Origin: Oscillospiraceae bacterium
GTDB taxonomy: Bacteria > Bacillota > Clostridia > Oscillospirales > Oscillospiraceae
Direction: 5' to 3'
Length of the DNA: 43,143 bases
Assembly (NCBI GenBank): GCA_028691385.1
Contig: JAQUZL010000002.1
Location: forward strand, 1-43,143
The translations under genes and the position numbers were made by a program. The stretch's first letter is position 1. Each line of letters begins with the position of its first letter. The notes below the pieces were generated by a model. That model searched no databases and had not been told where the DNA came from. It worked only from the letters and a program-made list of their open reading frames with translations. Below, in pieces: positions 8,589 to 18,468 of this stretch.

Positions 8589-9953
8589 TCAGCGAATCAA
8601 GTGATTTGCCACGGTGTAAATATCGCCTGCGCCGATGGTGAGAATCACGTCGCCCGGCCGCGCGATGCTGCGCAGATACGCGGTGACCTCCGGCAAGGTT
8701 TCAAAATAGACTGCGCCATCGATGCGGTTGGCAATATCCCGGGAGGAAATGCCGATGGTGTTTTGCTCCCTTGCGGCATAGATTTCAGCCAGTACGGCAA
8801 TGTCCACCGCCTGCAGCTCCCAGACAAAGTCGTCAAACAGCGCCTTGGTGCGGGAATAGGTGTGGGGTTGGAACGCACAGATCATGCGCTTGTAGTGCAT
8901 GGATTTCACGGCGGCAAGGGTTGCGTGCAGCTCGCTGGGATGATGGGCATAATCATCATAGACGTCCGCGCCGTTGATGGTTCCCTTGAACTCCATGCGG
9001 CGGCCGGCGCCGGTGAACGCACCAAGCGCGCGCGCGGCCACATCGCCCGGGATGTGCATATACTGTGCAACCGCACAGGCGGCCAGTGCGTTGCAGGTAT
9101 TGTGCTGACCGGCAATTTTCAGATCCAAATGGGTGTAAAGCTGCCCGCCACAATAGACGTCAAAGGAGCTGAAGCCACGGGAGAAATTGGCGGGATAGAC
9201 GTTGTTGGCGGCGTCCATGCCGAAGGAAATTACCTTGCGCTGAATGCCGTTCATGGCGCGGCGGGTATTTTCGTCGTCGCCATTGGCCACAACAAGGCCA
9301 TTCTCCGGCACCAGTTCTGCAAATTTGCGGAAGGAAGCCTTGATGCTGTTCAAATCCTTGAAATAGTCCAGATGGTCGGCGTCGATATTGAGAATCACGG
9401 CGATCGTCGGGAAGAAGTTCAGGAAGGAGTCGCAGTACTCGCAGCTTTCCATGATGATGGTGTCGCCCTGCCCGACGCGGTGGCCTGCGCCAAGCAGCGG
9501 CAGATAGCCGCCGATCATGACGGTGGGGTCAAGTGCGGCTTCCATGAAGATCTGCGTGAGCATGGACGTAGTGGTCGTTTTGCCGTGCGTGCCGGCAACG
9601 CACAGCGCGTTGCGGTAGGCCTGCATGATGACGCCCCATGCCTGCGCGCGCTCAAAAACGGGAATGCCAAGGGCGCGGGCGGCGGCAATTTCGGGGTTGT
9701 CGTTGTGCGCGGCTGCGGTGCGAATGATGCAGTCGGCGCCTGCGATGTTTTCGGCGCGATGGCCAATCAAAACCGGGATACCCTGACCGACAAGATCCTC
9801 CGTAGAAACGGAGCTGTTCATATCAGAGCCTGTGATTTTCATCCCCGCGCCGTGCAGGACAAGCCCCAGCGGACGCATAGATACGCCGCCGATGCCGACA
9901 AGGTGCGCATGCTTGCCGGGCTGTAAATATGTTCGAATATCTTGAGATTGCAT
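8589..9953 (-). CDS. murC: UDP-N-acetylmuramate--L-alanine ligase
   Basis: HLVGIGGVSMRPLGLVLHGAGMKITGSD, VAGTHGKTTTTSML, DDYAHHPSEL, AFQPHTYSRTKAL. Confidence 0.97.
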   Translation of the reverse strand: MQSQDIRTYLQPGKHAHLVGIGGVSMRPLGLVLHGAGMKITGSDMNSSVSTEDLVGQGIPVLIGHRAENIAGADCIIRTAAAHNDNPEIAAARALGIPVFERAQAWGVIMQAYRNALCVAGTHGKTTTTSMLTQIFMEAALDPTVMIGGYLPLLGAGHRVGQGDTIIMESCEYCDSFLNFFPTIAVILNIDADHLDYFKDLNSIKASFRKFAELVPENGLVVANGDDENTRRAMNGIQRKVISFGMDAANNVYPANFSRGFSSFDVYCGGQLYTHLDLKIAGQHNTCNALAACAVAQYMHIPGDVAARALGAFTGAGRRMEFKGTINGADVYDDYAHHPSELHATLAAVKSMHYKRMICAFQPHTYSRTKALFDDFVWELQAVDIAVLAEIYAAREQNTIGISSRDIANRIDGAVYFETLPEVTAYLRSIARPGDVILTIGAGDIYTVANHLIR

Positions 9954-9985
9954 GGAGAAACCTCCAAATAATATTTTTTCTTACA

Positions 9986-10014
9986 TTGCGATTCTTTCAA
10001 ACCGTTATTATAAT
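9986..10014 (+). promoter_or_regulatory. Promoter for cca: TTGCGA-17-TATAAT
   Basis: -35 9986-9991, -10 10009-10014, spacer 17 nt. Confidence 0.7.
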
Positions 10015-10035
10015 ACAATTATATCCATATGACAA
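10007..10035 (-). promoter_or_regulatory. Promoter for murC: TTGTCA-17-TATAAT on the minus strand
   Basis: Minus -35 at 10035-10030, minus -10 at 10012-10007, spacer 17 nt; -10 overlaps that of the cca promoter. Confidence 0.7.
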
Positions 10036-10065
10036 GAAGCAATTCAACAGAAATGAGGGATTCTA

Positions 10066-11181
10066 ATGATACCGGAAACGGCATGCACGGTTTTAAGAAC
10101 CCTGGAAGCGGCCGGTTATGCGGCATATCTGGTCGGCGGCTGCGTCCGGGATCTTTTGCTGGGCAGACCCGTGCATGATTGGGACATGACAACTTCGGCG
10201 CTGCCGGATGAAACCCAGGCGCTGTTTGCCCATACCGTACTGACCGGAAAGCGGTATGGCACGGTGACGGTGCTGCTGGGCGGCGAATCGTTTGAGGTGA
10301 CCACCTTCCGCGCGGACGGCGCTTATTCTGATGGACGCAGGCCGGACACAGTGCGGTTTTCCGGCACTCTGATAGACGATCTTTCCCGCAGAGATTTCAC
10401 GGTGAACGCCATGGCGATGGACTTGCGCGGCGAACGGATTGACCGCTTTGGCGGACAGGCGGATTTGCAGGCGCGGACGCTTCGCTGCGTGGGCGCGCCC
10501 GAACAGCGCTTCCGGGAGGACGCGCTGCGCATTTTGCGGGCGCTGCGGTTTTCGGCGCAGTTGGAGTTCACCATTGAAGAAAAGACCCTTGAGGCTATGC
10601 ATCGCTGCGCGCCGCTGACATGCGCCGTTTCCGCCGAGCGCGTGCGCGAGGAGCTGGAAAAAACGCTGCTGAGCGATCGCCCGGAAACGGTGATGGAATT
10701 TTTCGGGCTTGGCGTGCTGCAGCGGTTTGGCGCGCAGACGCTTTCGCCGATGCAGGCCGTGCCGCAAGAGCGGCTGTGCCGCTGGGCAGCGCTGCTGCTG
10801 GCAGCGCCCGGGCTGTCGCTTGCCGCGCTGCGGCTGGACAAAAAAACAGTGCAATGCTGCGAAGCGGCAGTCTGTGCCTGCCAAAATGAAGCATTTGATA
10901 TTCCTGCGCTTTATGCAGCAAGGGGAGAAGTGTGCGCGCGCGCAGCGTCAATTTTGAGCGGCAGAGAATCTGAATTTGCGCGTCTGCGCGCAGGCGGCCA
11001 CTTGCTCACCATGCAGGATCTTGCCGCGCGCGGCAGCGATTTTTCCGGGTTTTCCGGCAAGCAGATCGGCTGGGTGCTGGGGCAGCTGCTGACGTTGGTA
11101 CAGAAAGACCCAACGATGAACAGGCGGGAAGCCTTGCTGGAAACAGGCAATGCGCTGCTGCGTCAAGCGCCGGAACAGTAA
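10066..11181 (+). CDS. cca: CCA tRNA nucleotidyltransferase / poly(A) polymerase family
   Basis: AYLVGGCVRDLLLGRPVHDWDMTTSA, DLSRRDFTVNAMAMD, FREDALRILRALRFSAQL. Confidence 0.95.
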   Translation: MIPETACTVLRTLEAAGYAAYLVGGCVRDLLLGRPVHDWDMTTSALPDETQALFAHTVLTGKRYGTVTVLLGGESFEVTTFRADGAYSDGRRPDTVRFSGTLIDDLSRRDFTVNAMAMDLRGERIDRFGGQADLQARTLRCVGAPEQRFREDALRILRALRFSAQLEFTIEEKTLEAMHRCAPLTCAVSAERVREELEKTLLSDRPETVMEFFGLGVLQRFGAQTLSPMQAVPQERLCRWAALLLAAPGLSLAALRLDKKTVQCCEAAVCACQNEAFDIPALYAARGEVCARAASILSGRESEFARLRAGGHLLTMQDLAARGSDFSGFSGKQIGWVLGQLLTLVQKDPTMNRREALLETGNALLRQAPEQ

Positions 11182-11232
11182 AAGTCCACCTTTCTGCCGG
11201 TGCGCGCTGCATCGGCGGTCAGGTGGGCTTTT
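11180..11232. terminator. Convergent terminator between cca and mutY
   Basis: AAAAGTCCACCT...AGGTGGGCTTTT with inner CTGCCG/CGGCGG-type pairing. Confidence 0.6.
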
Positions 11233-12283
11233 CCATTGGGTCTAGAAACATGCGAAACGCGGTCGGCAGCGCATAGCGCGTCTGCCGCGCGGCACTGTCC
11301 GGCCAGTCGAACTGGGGACATTTTTCGCTGCATTCGATCTCAAAACAACGCATATGCCACTCGATATGGGTGAAAATATGCGTCGCTTCTACGGCTTTTA
11401 CCAGCTGAATCGGATGCGCGCCCCATGCGCTGACCTGATCAAGCGCAGTCTGCGCGTCGTGCTTTTCCGGTAGGTTGGGCAGCGCCCAAAGACCGGCCAA
11501 AAGACCGCTTGGCGGGCGCTTTTCCATGGCGATTGCGTCGCCGCAGCGCAGAAGAAATACGGTTTTGTCCTCTGACTTCCGCGCTCTTTTCTGCTTTTTC
11601 ACCGGATAGGCGGTTTCCTGCCCGGCGCTATGGGCAAGACAGAGCGCCGCAATGGGGCAGCGCGCACAATGCGGCGCGCCGTTCGGTACGCAGACGCACG
11701 CGCCAAGCTCCATCAGCGCCTGGGTAAAATCGCCGCAGCGGCCGGCAGGATAAAGCGCGGCAAGCCGCGCGCGCAGCACATTTTTTACGCGCAGCTCGTC
11801 GATACAGTCGCGGCTGGCAAGTACCCGGCTCATCACCCGCAGCACATTGCCGTCCACGGCCGGGGTGGGCGCGTCAAAGCAGATGGAACTGATTGCGCCG
11901 GCGGTATACGCGCCGATGCCGGGCAGCGCCAGAATTTGCGCATAGTCACGGGGGAACTGTCCGCCATGACAATCCATGATCTGCATTGCCGCTTTTTTCA
12001 GATTCCGAACGCGTGTGTAATAGCCAAGCCCTTCCCAGAGCTTGTGCAGCAGTTCATCGCCTGCATTTGCAAGCGCGGCGATGTCAGGCAGCTGCGCCAT
12101 GAAGCGCAGATAATAGGCCTTAACCGCCTCCACGCGCGTCTGCTGGAGCATAATCTCCGAAACCCAAACATGATATGGCTCGTGATCGCTGCGCCAAGGG
12201 AGATCGCGTTTCTGCGCGGAAAACCACGCAAGCAGGCGCTCCGGCAGGCAGGATAAATCATCCATTGGCGTTTCTGTCGCCAT
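11219..12283 (-). CDS. mutY: A/G-specific adenine glycosylase
   Basis: [47 protein letters not shown], Fe-S cysteines [18 protein letters not shown]. Start could also be 12265. Confidence 0.95.
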   Translation of the reverse strand: MATETPMDDLSCLPERLLAWFSAQKRDLPWRSDHEPYHVWVSEIMLQQTRVEAVKAYYLRFMAQLPDIAALANAGDELLHKLWEGLGYYTRVRNLKKAAMQIMDCHGGQFPRDYAQILALPGIGAYTAGAISSICFDAPTPAVDGNVLRVMSRVLASRDCIDELRVKNVLRARLAALYPAGRCGDFTQALMELGACVCVPNGAPHCARCPIAALCLAHSAGQETAYPVKKQKRARKSEDKTVFLLRCGDAIAMEKRPPSGLLAGLWALPNLPEKHDAQTALDQVSAWGAHPIQLVKAVEATHIFTHIEWHMRCFEIECSEKCPQFDWPDSAARQTRYALPTAFRMFLDPMEKPT

Positions 12284-14069
12284 CGCCCGAATTTTTCGCT
12301 TCGAACAGGTCGAACAGGGGATGTGCGGAAACGGTCAGGTGCTGGATTGCGTCGCGCAGCGCTGCGCCGTCGGCGTCTGTGATCTTGCCGGGCTTATCCC
12401 GGCGTACCAGCCGGTAAAGTGCGGAAATATCGGCTTTGACCTGCTTTTGCTGCTCTTTCGGCAGCTGTTTGCCCACCGCGGCAAAGGCCTGCTCCGCTTT
12501 TGCAAGCAGCACGCTGCCCTCATTGAGCGCTTCCACATTGGCGCGGCGCGCCGTGTCCTCCTGCTCATATTCGGCGGCGTTGCGAATGGCGTCCTGAATA
12601 TCATTGTCTGACATGTTGGCGGAGCCGGAAATGGTGATCGACTGCTGATGCCCGGTGGCAAGATCCCGTGCGGACACGTTGACGATGCCGTTGGTGTCAA
12701 TGTCAAATGTGACCTCAATCTGCGGCACGCCGCGCATGGCACGCTTGATGCCGGTCAGACGGAACTTGCCAAGACTCTTGTTGTCCCGCGCAAAGGGTCG
12801 CTCACCCTGCAAAACATTAATTTCCACACCGCTCTGAAAATTGGAAGCGGTGGTAAAGACCTTGGAAAATTTGATGGGCAGGGTGGTGTTGCGGTCGATG
12901 AGCCGTGTGGCGACGCCGCCGACCGTTTCGATGGACAGGGACAGCGGCGTGACGTCCAGCAGCAAAATGCCGCCCTGGGTCGCATTGGAGCCAACGGCCA
13001 TCTCGCCGCCCAGCGTACCGCCCTGAATGCACGCGCCAAGGGCGACGCACTCATCGGGATTGAGGTTCTTGCTTGGCTCCTTGCCGGTCAGCTTGCGTAC
13101 CATGGTCTGCACGGCGGGGATGCGGGTCGAGCCGCCCACCAGCAGCACAAGGCCAAGCTCGCTGGCGCTGATGCCGGCGTCGGACAGCGCCGCCTGCACC
13201 GGCTTGGCGGTGAGGTCCACAAGGCTGGCTGTCAGCTCGTCAAACTTGGCGCGGGTCAGCGGAATATCCATGTGCACGGGGCCGTCTTTTCCAACCGCCA
13301 AAAACGGCAGATTGATGTTGGTGCTGGTTGCGGCGGAAAGCTCGATTTTGGCTTTCTCTGCGGCTTCGCGCACACGCTGCAGGGCGGCCAAATCGCGGCT
13401 GAGGTCGATCTTTTCGGTGCGCTTAAATTCACGCAGCAAATAATCGGTGACTGTTTGGTCAAAATCATCGCCGCCCAGATGGTTGTCGCCGGAGGTGGCA
13501 AGCACCTCAATGACGCCGTCGCCGATTTCGATGACAGACACGTCGAAGGTGCCGCCGCCAAGATCATAGACCATGATTTTTTGCGGCATGCCGTGATCAA
13601 GACCGTAGGCGAGGGCGGCGGCGGTCGGCTCATTGATGATGCGCCGAACCTCCAGTCCTGCAATTTTGCCCGCGTCCTTGGTTGCCTGCCGCTGGGCGTC
13701 GTTAAAGTAGGCCGGAACCGTGATGACCGCTTCGGTGACCGCTTCGCCGAGATAGGCCTCGGCGTCTTTTTTCAGGCGCTGAAGGATGGCGGCGGAAAGC
13801 TCCTGCGGCATCAGCTTTTTTCCGTCGATGCTGACGCGGTAGCTGGTACCCATTTCCCGTTTAATCGAACAGATGGTACGGTCTGCGTTGGTGACGGCCT
13901 GCCGCTTGGCGGTCGCGCCCACAAGGCGCTCGCCGAGCTTTGTAAAGGCGACAACGGACGGCGTGGTGCGCGCGCCCTCTGCGTTGGGAATGACGGTGGG
14001 CTTTCCACCCTCCAGAACCGCAACACAGCTATTTGTGGTTCCAAGATCAATACCAATGACTTTACCCAT
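12258..14069 (-). CDS. dnaK: Hsp70-family chaperone DnaK (paralog in J-protein/DUF5685 cluster)
   Basis: [80 protein letters not shown]; no grpE/hrcA nearby. Confidence 0.94.
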   Translation of the reverse strand: MGKVIGIDLGTTNSCVAVLEGGKPTVIPNAEGARTTPSVVAFTKLGERLVGATAKRQAVTNADRTICSIKREMGTSYRVSIDGKKLMPQELSAAILQRLKKDAEAYLGEAVTEAVITVPAYFNDAQRQATKDAGKIAGLEVRRIINEPTAAALAYGLDHGMPQKIMVYDLGGGTFDVSVIEIGDGVIEVLATSGDNHLGGDDFDQTVTDYLLREFKRTEKIDLSRDLAALQRVREAAEKAKIELSAATSTNINLPFLAVGKDGPVHMDIPLTRAKFDELTASLVDLTAKPVQAALSDAGISASELGLVLLVGGSTRIPAVQTMVRKLTGKEPSKNLNPDECVALGACIQGGTLGGEMAVGSNATQGGILLLDVTPLSLSIETVGGVATRLIDRNTTLPIKFSKVFTTASNFQSGVEINVLQGERPFARDNKSLGKFRLTGIKRAMRGVPQIEVTFDIDTNGIVNVSARDLATGHQQSITISGSANMSDNDIQDAIRNAAEYEQEDTARRANVEALNEGSVLLAKAEQAFAAVGKQLPKEQQKQVKADISALYRLVRRDKPGKITDADGAALRDAIQHLTVSAHPLFDLFEAKNSGDGDRNANG

Positions 14070-14084
14070 AAAATGAACCTCCCA

Positions 14085-14813
14085 TTAACAGCAAAAGAGC
14101 ATTCGGCCGCCGCACAGCTGGCAAAGAAGATTTGCCATCAGATAGGTGCCGCAAAGTGTGCAGACCGAGCCTGGGTTTGCCTGAACGGTGCGGAAGCCGC
14201 CGTTTTGCCGGTAAAAGTTCCCGCCGCTCTGCATCCGCCTGCGCGCCTGCTCATATTCCAGATTGTCCGGTTCAAGCTGGAGGGCGGTATCAATCTGCTG
14301 AATGGCCAGAATTCGATTGCCCAGATTGTAGTTGGCCATTGCGCTGAGGTAATACCACTCTGCGTTCCGCTCCGATGCGGATACGGACTGCAGCACATTG
14401 ATCGCGTCCTGATAAGCGCCAACATCATAAAAATGCCGTGCGGCCTGAAATTCGGTGGGGCCCTGCTGGCGCTGACGCTGCTGACCGTTGTAATTCTGAT
14501 AACCGCCGAACCCAAAATTGCGGAAGAATTCATTAAAGGGGTCGCCGGCGTCGCCATAGGGGTTTTCGCCGTAGGGGTTGGCGTAGGGATTACCGGAATT
14601 GGGGGCGTTGTATCCCCCGGCGGCGTCCGATTTTTGAGGATTTTTGATTTGCTCGTAGGCAGCATTGATTTCGTTCATCTTCTCTGCGGCGAGCTGGTCG
14701 CCCGGGTGCATGTCCGGGTGATATTTTTTCGCGAGTCGGCGATAGGCCTGCTTGATTTCATCATCCGTTGCGCTTTGAGAAACGCCGAGAACTTCATAGG
14801 GATCTCTGGTCAC
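14085..14813 (-). CDS. J-domain protein with TPR-like middle and C-terminal Cys-pair motif
   Basis: J-domain with HPD ([36 protein letters not shown]). C-terminus [28 protein letters not shown] start at 14813 overlaps the upstream stop and follows AAGGAGG. Confidence 0.85.
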   Translation of the reverse strand: MTRDPYEVLGVSQSATDDEIKQAYRRLAKKYHPDMHPGDQLAAEKMNEINAAYEQIKNPQKSDAAGGYNAPNSGNPYANPYGENPYGDAGDPFNEFFRNFGFGGYQNYNGQQRQRQQGPTEFQAARHFYDVGAYQDAINVLQSVSASERNAEWYYLSAMANYNLGNRILAIQQIDTALQLEPDNLEYEQARRRMQSGGNFYRQNGGFRTVQANPGSVCTLCGTYLMANLLCQLCGGRMLFCC

Positions 14814-15643
14814 CGTGCCGCCTCCTTTTCCTGTTGATAGATTTTGTAGTAAAGTCTGGTCCATACGCCGTTGTATAAAATATTGCGAAGAATCTCGACG
14901 TCCTGTACCAGCGGAAGCTTTTCAAATTCCATGGTGCATTCGCCGATCAGTTCCGTGAGAATCGGGATGAAATCGTTTTCCGAATGCATGCCCTGCATGG
15001 CGGCCATGGGATTATAATGGCCTTTTTTTCGATCCTCTTTCAAATCCATCACGGCGTCCATGATATAGATAAATCGGCCAAGGGCAGCACCCATGCGCCG
15101 CAGCGTATCCGCCCACAGATCCTCCCGATAGACGAACAGCTCCGCCATCAATGCGCCAAAGCAGTTGGCGGCGGCGTCCGGCGAGAGATCTTTTGCCGAT
15201 TCAATCTCGCGCAGCGTGTCAAGGCAGCGGCGAATATGCTTGCACTGCCGGGGAAAGCGCGCCTCGGCGCGGCGGCGCTTGCGGCGCAGAACCAGCATTT
15301 CCACAAGCGCGCTCAGCTTATGGTCATCGCGCCAGTCGTCCGCGCAATTGTAGTAGGCGAGGGCGATGTTGAGATCGGCCGCATATGCGGCGTGCACACT
15401 CGTGAAATAAGTGTGCGGGTGCACCGGGTGGACGATGCACCGCTCGCAGCCGGTGCTTTCTTCCGGCTCATAGAGCGCATCGAGGAGCATCACAAGAAAG
15501 GTCATGTCATATGTGAGGGTTGCCTGCCCAAACATACCGTGCTGCTTGCGCAGCGTGCGGCACAATCCGCAGTAGCAGGCCTTGTATCGCGATAGCTGCT
15601 GTTCGTTGAGGGCTTCTTTTTGCGCAAAGACATAGCCAAACAT
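14810..15643 (-). CDS. DUF5685 family protein
   Basis: [36 protein letters not shown] and [29 protein letters not shown]; recognised as DUF5685-type; coupled to the J-protein. Confidence 0.8.
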   Translation of the reverse strand: MFGYVFAQKEALNEQQLSRYKACYCGLCRTLRKQHGMFGQATLTYDMTFLVMLLDALYEPEESTGCERCIVHPVHPHTYFTSVHAAYAADLNIALAYYNCADDWRDDHKLSALVEMLVLRRKRRRAEARFPRQCKHIRRCLDTLREIESAKDLSPDAAANCFGALMAELFVYREDLWADTLRRMGAALGRFIYIMDAVMDLKEDRKKGHYNPMAAMQGMHSENDFIPILTELIGECTMEFEKLPLVQDVEILRNILYNGVWTRLYYKIYQQEKEAAR

Positions 15644-15765
15644 GGCATTCTCCAATCCGTACTTATAATCATCTGTACTATAATTTCCACTTATGAACTG
15701 CGTATGAATTTACTGGATTTTTTCCGTAAATTCACAAAAAACCTTCACTTTTGCAGCAAGATGAC

Positions 15766-15799
15766 CGAAAAAGCGCCCGAAAGGATTGCTTTCGGGCGC
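15766..15799 (-). terminator. Terminator of gltX
   Basis: GCGCCCGAAAG-GATTG-CTTTCGGGCGC followed on the minus strand by TTTTTCGG. Confidence 0.8.
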
Positions 15800-15808
15800 G
15801 GAAAGAAC

Positions 15809-17302
15809 TTACTGGAGCTTTTCAATCGCCAATTTGATTCGGCGGATGGACTCCGTTTTCCCAAGCAGCGCGCAAAGCTCGGTTGCGCCGCCCGGGGTGG
15901 ATGCCTTGCCGGAAACCGCTACGCGAATCGGCCACAGAACAATGCCGTTTTTCACGCCGAGATCGGCGGCGAGCTGCATCAGCGCGGCATAAAGACTGTC
16001 GTTATCCCACGCGGTCATCGCATCGAGCACCGGGACTGCTGCCTGCAGGGCGGAAAGAGAGTTTTCCAGCGTGGTTTTCATTTTTTTGTGCACATAAAGC
16101 GCGTTGTCATAGTCGGGCATGGCCTGCAAAAAGTCAATCCGCTCGGCAAGATCCGTCAGCACCTCGCAGCGGTTCTGGCATAGTGCGGCAATGGCCTTCA
16201 AATCAAGCGCCGGATTGGTAATGACCAATGAAAGATAAGGCGCGGCAACCGCAAAAAAAGCTTCGGGCGACATGGCCTTAATATACTCGGCGTTCATCCA
16301 GGTGAGCTTTTTCAGGTCAAATACGGCGGGAGACTTGGAAATGCCGGAAACATCGAAATGCTCCACAAGCTCTGGAAGTGAATAAATTTCGCGTTCTCCC
16401 TTGGGACTCCACCCGCACAGCGCCACGTAGTTGAGCACCGCTTCCGGCAGATAGCCCAGCGCAATGAGATCCTCAAAGGACGGGTCGCCGTGCCGCTTGG
16501 ACATTTTTCGCGTTGCACCGCTTGCCGGGTCGATGGTCATGACGGAAGAGCAGTGGACGTAGTTGGGAATTTCCCAGCCAAAGGCGCTGTACAGTAAATT
16601 GTACTTTGGCGTGGAGGACAGGTATTCCGAGCCTCGCACCACGTGGGTAATGCCCATCAGATGATCGTCGATGACATTTGCAAAGTTATAGGTGGGCAGA
16701 CCGTCGGTTTTGATGAGCACGTTGTCGTCCAGCTCCGCGTTTGGCACGGTGATCTCGCCGTAAATCGCGTCGGTGAACGACGTGACGCCGCCGGCCGGAA
16801 TTTTTTGCCGAATCACGCAGGTTTCCCCGGCAGAACGCTTTTGGGCAATGGCCGTCTGGGAAAGCGCGCTGCACTGACACTGGTGCTTTTTAATGGTTTT
16901 TCCGTCAACGGTTTCCGAAATTTCGCCCTCGCCCGGCTTGCAGAAGCAGCGGTAAGCGCCGCCCTTTTCAATCAGCAGCTCGGCATATTTGCCATAGAGC
17001 GCGCGGCGCTCCGTCTGGATATACGGGCCGACTGGACCGCCGACGTCAGGCCCTTCGTCATGCGTCAGGCGACAGGTTTTCATCGTTTTGTAAATAATAT
17101 CGGTTGCACCCTCCACAAAGCGCTCCTGATCGGTATCCTCGATGCGGAGAATAAACGTACCGCCGAGATGCTTGGCAATCAGATAGGTGTAAAGCGCTGT
17201 GCGCAGGTTGCCGATGTGCATATAACCGGTGGGGCTTGGGGCAAAACGAGTGCGGACAGTCCCCTTGGGAATCCGCTGCTCCATTTCTTCAAAGAAATCC
17301 AT
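15809..17302 (-). CDS. gltX: Glutamyl-tRNA synthetase
   Basis: TRFAPSPTGYMHIGNLRTALY (HIGH), KMSKRHGDPSF (KMSKS); start ATG 17302 after GGAGGAG SD. Confidence 0.97.
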   Translation of the reverse strand: MDFFEEMEQRIPKGTVRTRFAPSPTGYMHIGNLRTALYTYLIAKHLGGTFILRIEDTDQERFVEGATDIIYKTMKTCRLTHDEGPDVGGPVGPYIQTERRALYGKYAELLIEKGGAYRCFCKPGEGEISETVDGKTIKKHQCQCSALSQTAIAQKRSAGETCVIRQKIPAGGVTSFTDAIYGEITVPNAELDDNVLIKTDGLPTYNFANVIDDHLMGITHVVRGSEYLSSTPKYNLLYSAFGWEIPNYVHCSSVMTIDPASGATRKMSKRHGDPSFEDLIALGYLPEAVLNYVALCGWSPKGEREIYSLPELVEHFDVSGISKSPAVFDLKKLTWMNAEYIKAMSPEAFFAVAAPYLSLVITNPALDLKAIAALCQNRCEVLTDLAERIDFLQAMPDYDNALYVHKKMKTTLENSLSALQAAVPVLDAMTAWDNDSLYAALMQLAADLGVKNGIVLWPIRVAVSGKASTPGGATELCALLGKTESIRRIKLAIEKLQ

Positions 17303-17331
17303 GGAATCTCCTCCAATCTTTTTCACTGCTT

Positions 17332-17360
17332 ACTATATAATTTCTTTTTGATTCCGTCAA
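17332..17360 (-). promoter_or_regulatory. Promoter for gltX: TTGACG-17-TATAGT (minus)
   Basis: Minus -35 17360-17355, -10 17337-17332, 17-nt spacer. Confidence 0.6.
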
Positions 17361-17366
17361 GTTTTG

Positions 17367-17395
17367 TTGCCTTAAAGTCTATTTTGTGATAAAAT
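17367..17395 (+). promoter_or_regulatory. Promoter for trpS: TTGCCT-17-TAAAAT
   Basis: -35 17367-17372, -10 17390-17395, 17-nt spacer. Confidence 0.6.
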
Positions 17396-17446
17396 CATTT
17401 CGAATAAAAAAACAGTGTTACAGATACAAAAGGAGAGTTCCGAAAA

Positions 17447-18451
17447 ATGGACGAACAGCAGAAAAAGGTCATTCTTTCCGGTATCCAGCCAAGTGGGGCG
17501 CTCACACTGGGCTCTTACCTCGGCGCAATCAAGAACTGGGCTGAACTGGCCGATTCTTATGACTGTTATTATATGATGGCGGACATGCATTCCATCACAG
17601 TGCGGCAGAACCCTGCGGATTTGCGCCGCAGAACCGTGGAACAGCTTGCGGCCTACATCGCCTGCGGCCTTGACCCGCAAAAAAACACTATTTTTGTGCA
17701 GAGCCATGTGCCGGCACACGCGCAGCTGTCTTGGGTGCTGAACTGCTACACCATGTTTGGCGAGCTGACACGCATGACGCAGTACAAAATGAAATCAGAG
17801 CAGCATTCGGATAATATCAATGCCGGGCTCTTTACCTACCCCGCGCTCATGGCTGCCGATATTTTGCTGTATCAGGCGGATCTTGTGCCGGTTGGCGGCG
17901 ATCAGAAGCAGCATGTGGAGTTGACACGGAACATCGCGGGACGCTTTAACGGCATCTACGGCGATGTGTTCAAGCTTCCGGAGCCATATATTCCTGCGGT
18001 TGGCGCGCGCGTCATGAGCCTGTCCACGCCGGAAAATAAGATGTCGAAATCCGATCCGGATCAGAACGGATGCGTTTATGTGATGGATCCGCCGGAGGAT
18101 ATTATGCGCAAATTCAAGCGCGCAGTTACCGACTGCGAAACTTCGGTGCGCTACGATCCCGTGGAAAAGCCGGGCGTGTCCAATCTCATGCAGATCTATT
18201 CTGTCTGCACTGGTGCGACCTTTGCGCAGATTGAGCAGGAGTTCGCCGGACGCGGCTATGGTGATTTTAAGCCGAAGGTCGGCGAAACCGTGGTGGAAAT
18301 GCTGCGCCCGATCCGTGAGGAAACGCAGCGTCTGATCAAGGACAAGGCATATCTGGAAGCAGTTTATAAAGACGGTGCGGCGCGTGCCTGCTCTGTTGCA
18401 AATAAAACATTGCGCAAAGTCTATAAAAAGGTCGGCTTTGTCGCATTATAA
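17447..18451 (+). CDS. trpS: Tryptophanyl-tRNA synthetase
   Basis: VILSGIQPSGALTLGSYLGAIKNW, MSLSTPENKMSKSDPDQNGCVYVMD. Confidence 0.97.
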   Translation: MDEQQKKVILSGIQPSGALTLGSYLGAIKNWAELADSYDCYYMMADMHSITVRQNPADLRRRTVEQLAAYIACGLDPQKNTIFVQSHVPAHAQLSWVLNCYTMFGELTRMTQYKMKSEQHSDNINAGLFTYPALMAADILLYQADLVPVGGDQKQHVELTRNIAGRFNGIYGDVFKLPEPYIPAVGARVMSLSTPENKMSKSDPDQNGCVYVMDPPEDIMRKFKRAVTDCETSVRYDPVEKPGVSNLMQIYSVCTGATFAQIEQEFAGRGYGDFKPKVGETVVEMLRPIREETQRLIKDKAYLEAVYKDGAARACSVANKTLRKVYKKVGFVAL

Positions 18452-18468
18452 CGAGAGGGGGCGGGGCA

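Noticed and set aside
8472-9926. 484-aa plus-strand ORF opposite murC
   Set aside because: Shadow ORF; runs through the ftsK terminator and lies antisense to murC.
12648-14837. 729-aa plus-strand ORF opposite dnaK/J-protein
   Set aside because: Shadow ORF over strongly conserved DnaK codons; Gly/Ala/Val-rich pseudo-translation without recognisable domains.
17396-17446. T-box riboswitch upstream of trpS
   Set aside because: Leader from the predicted start site to ATG is only about 45 nt, too short for a T-box.
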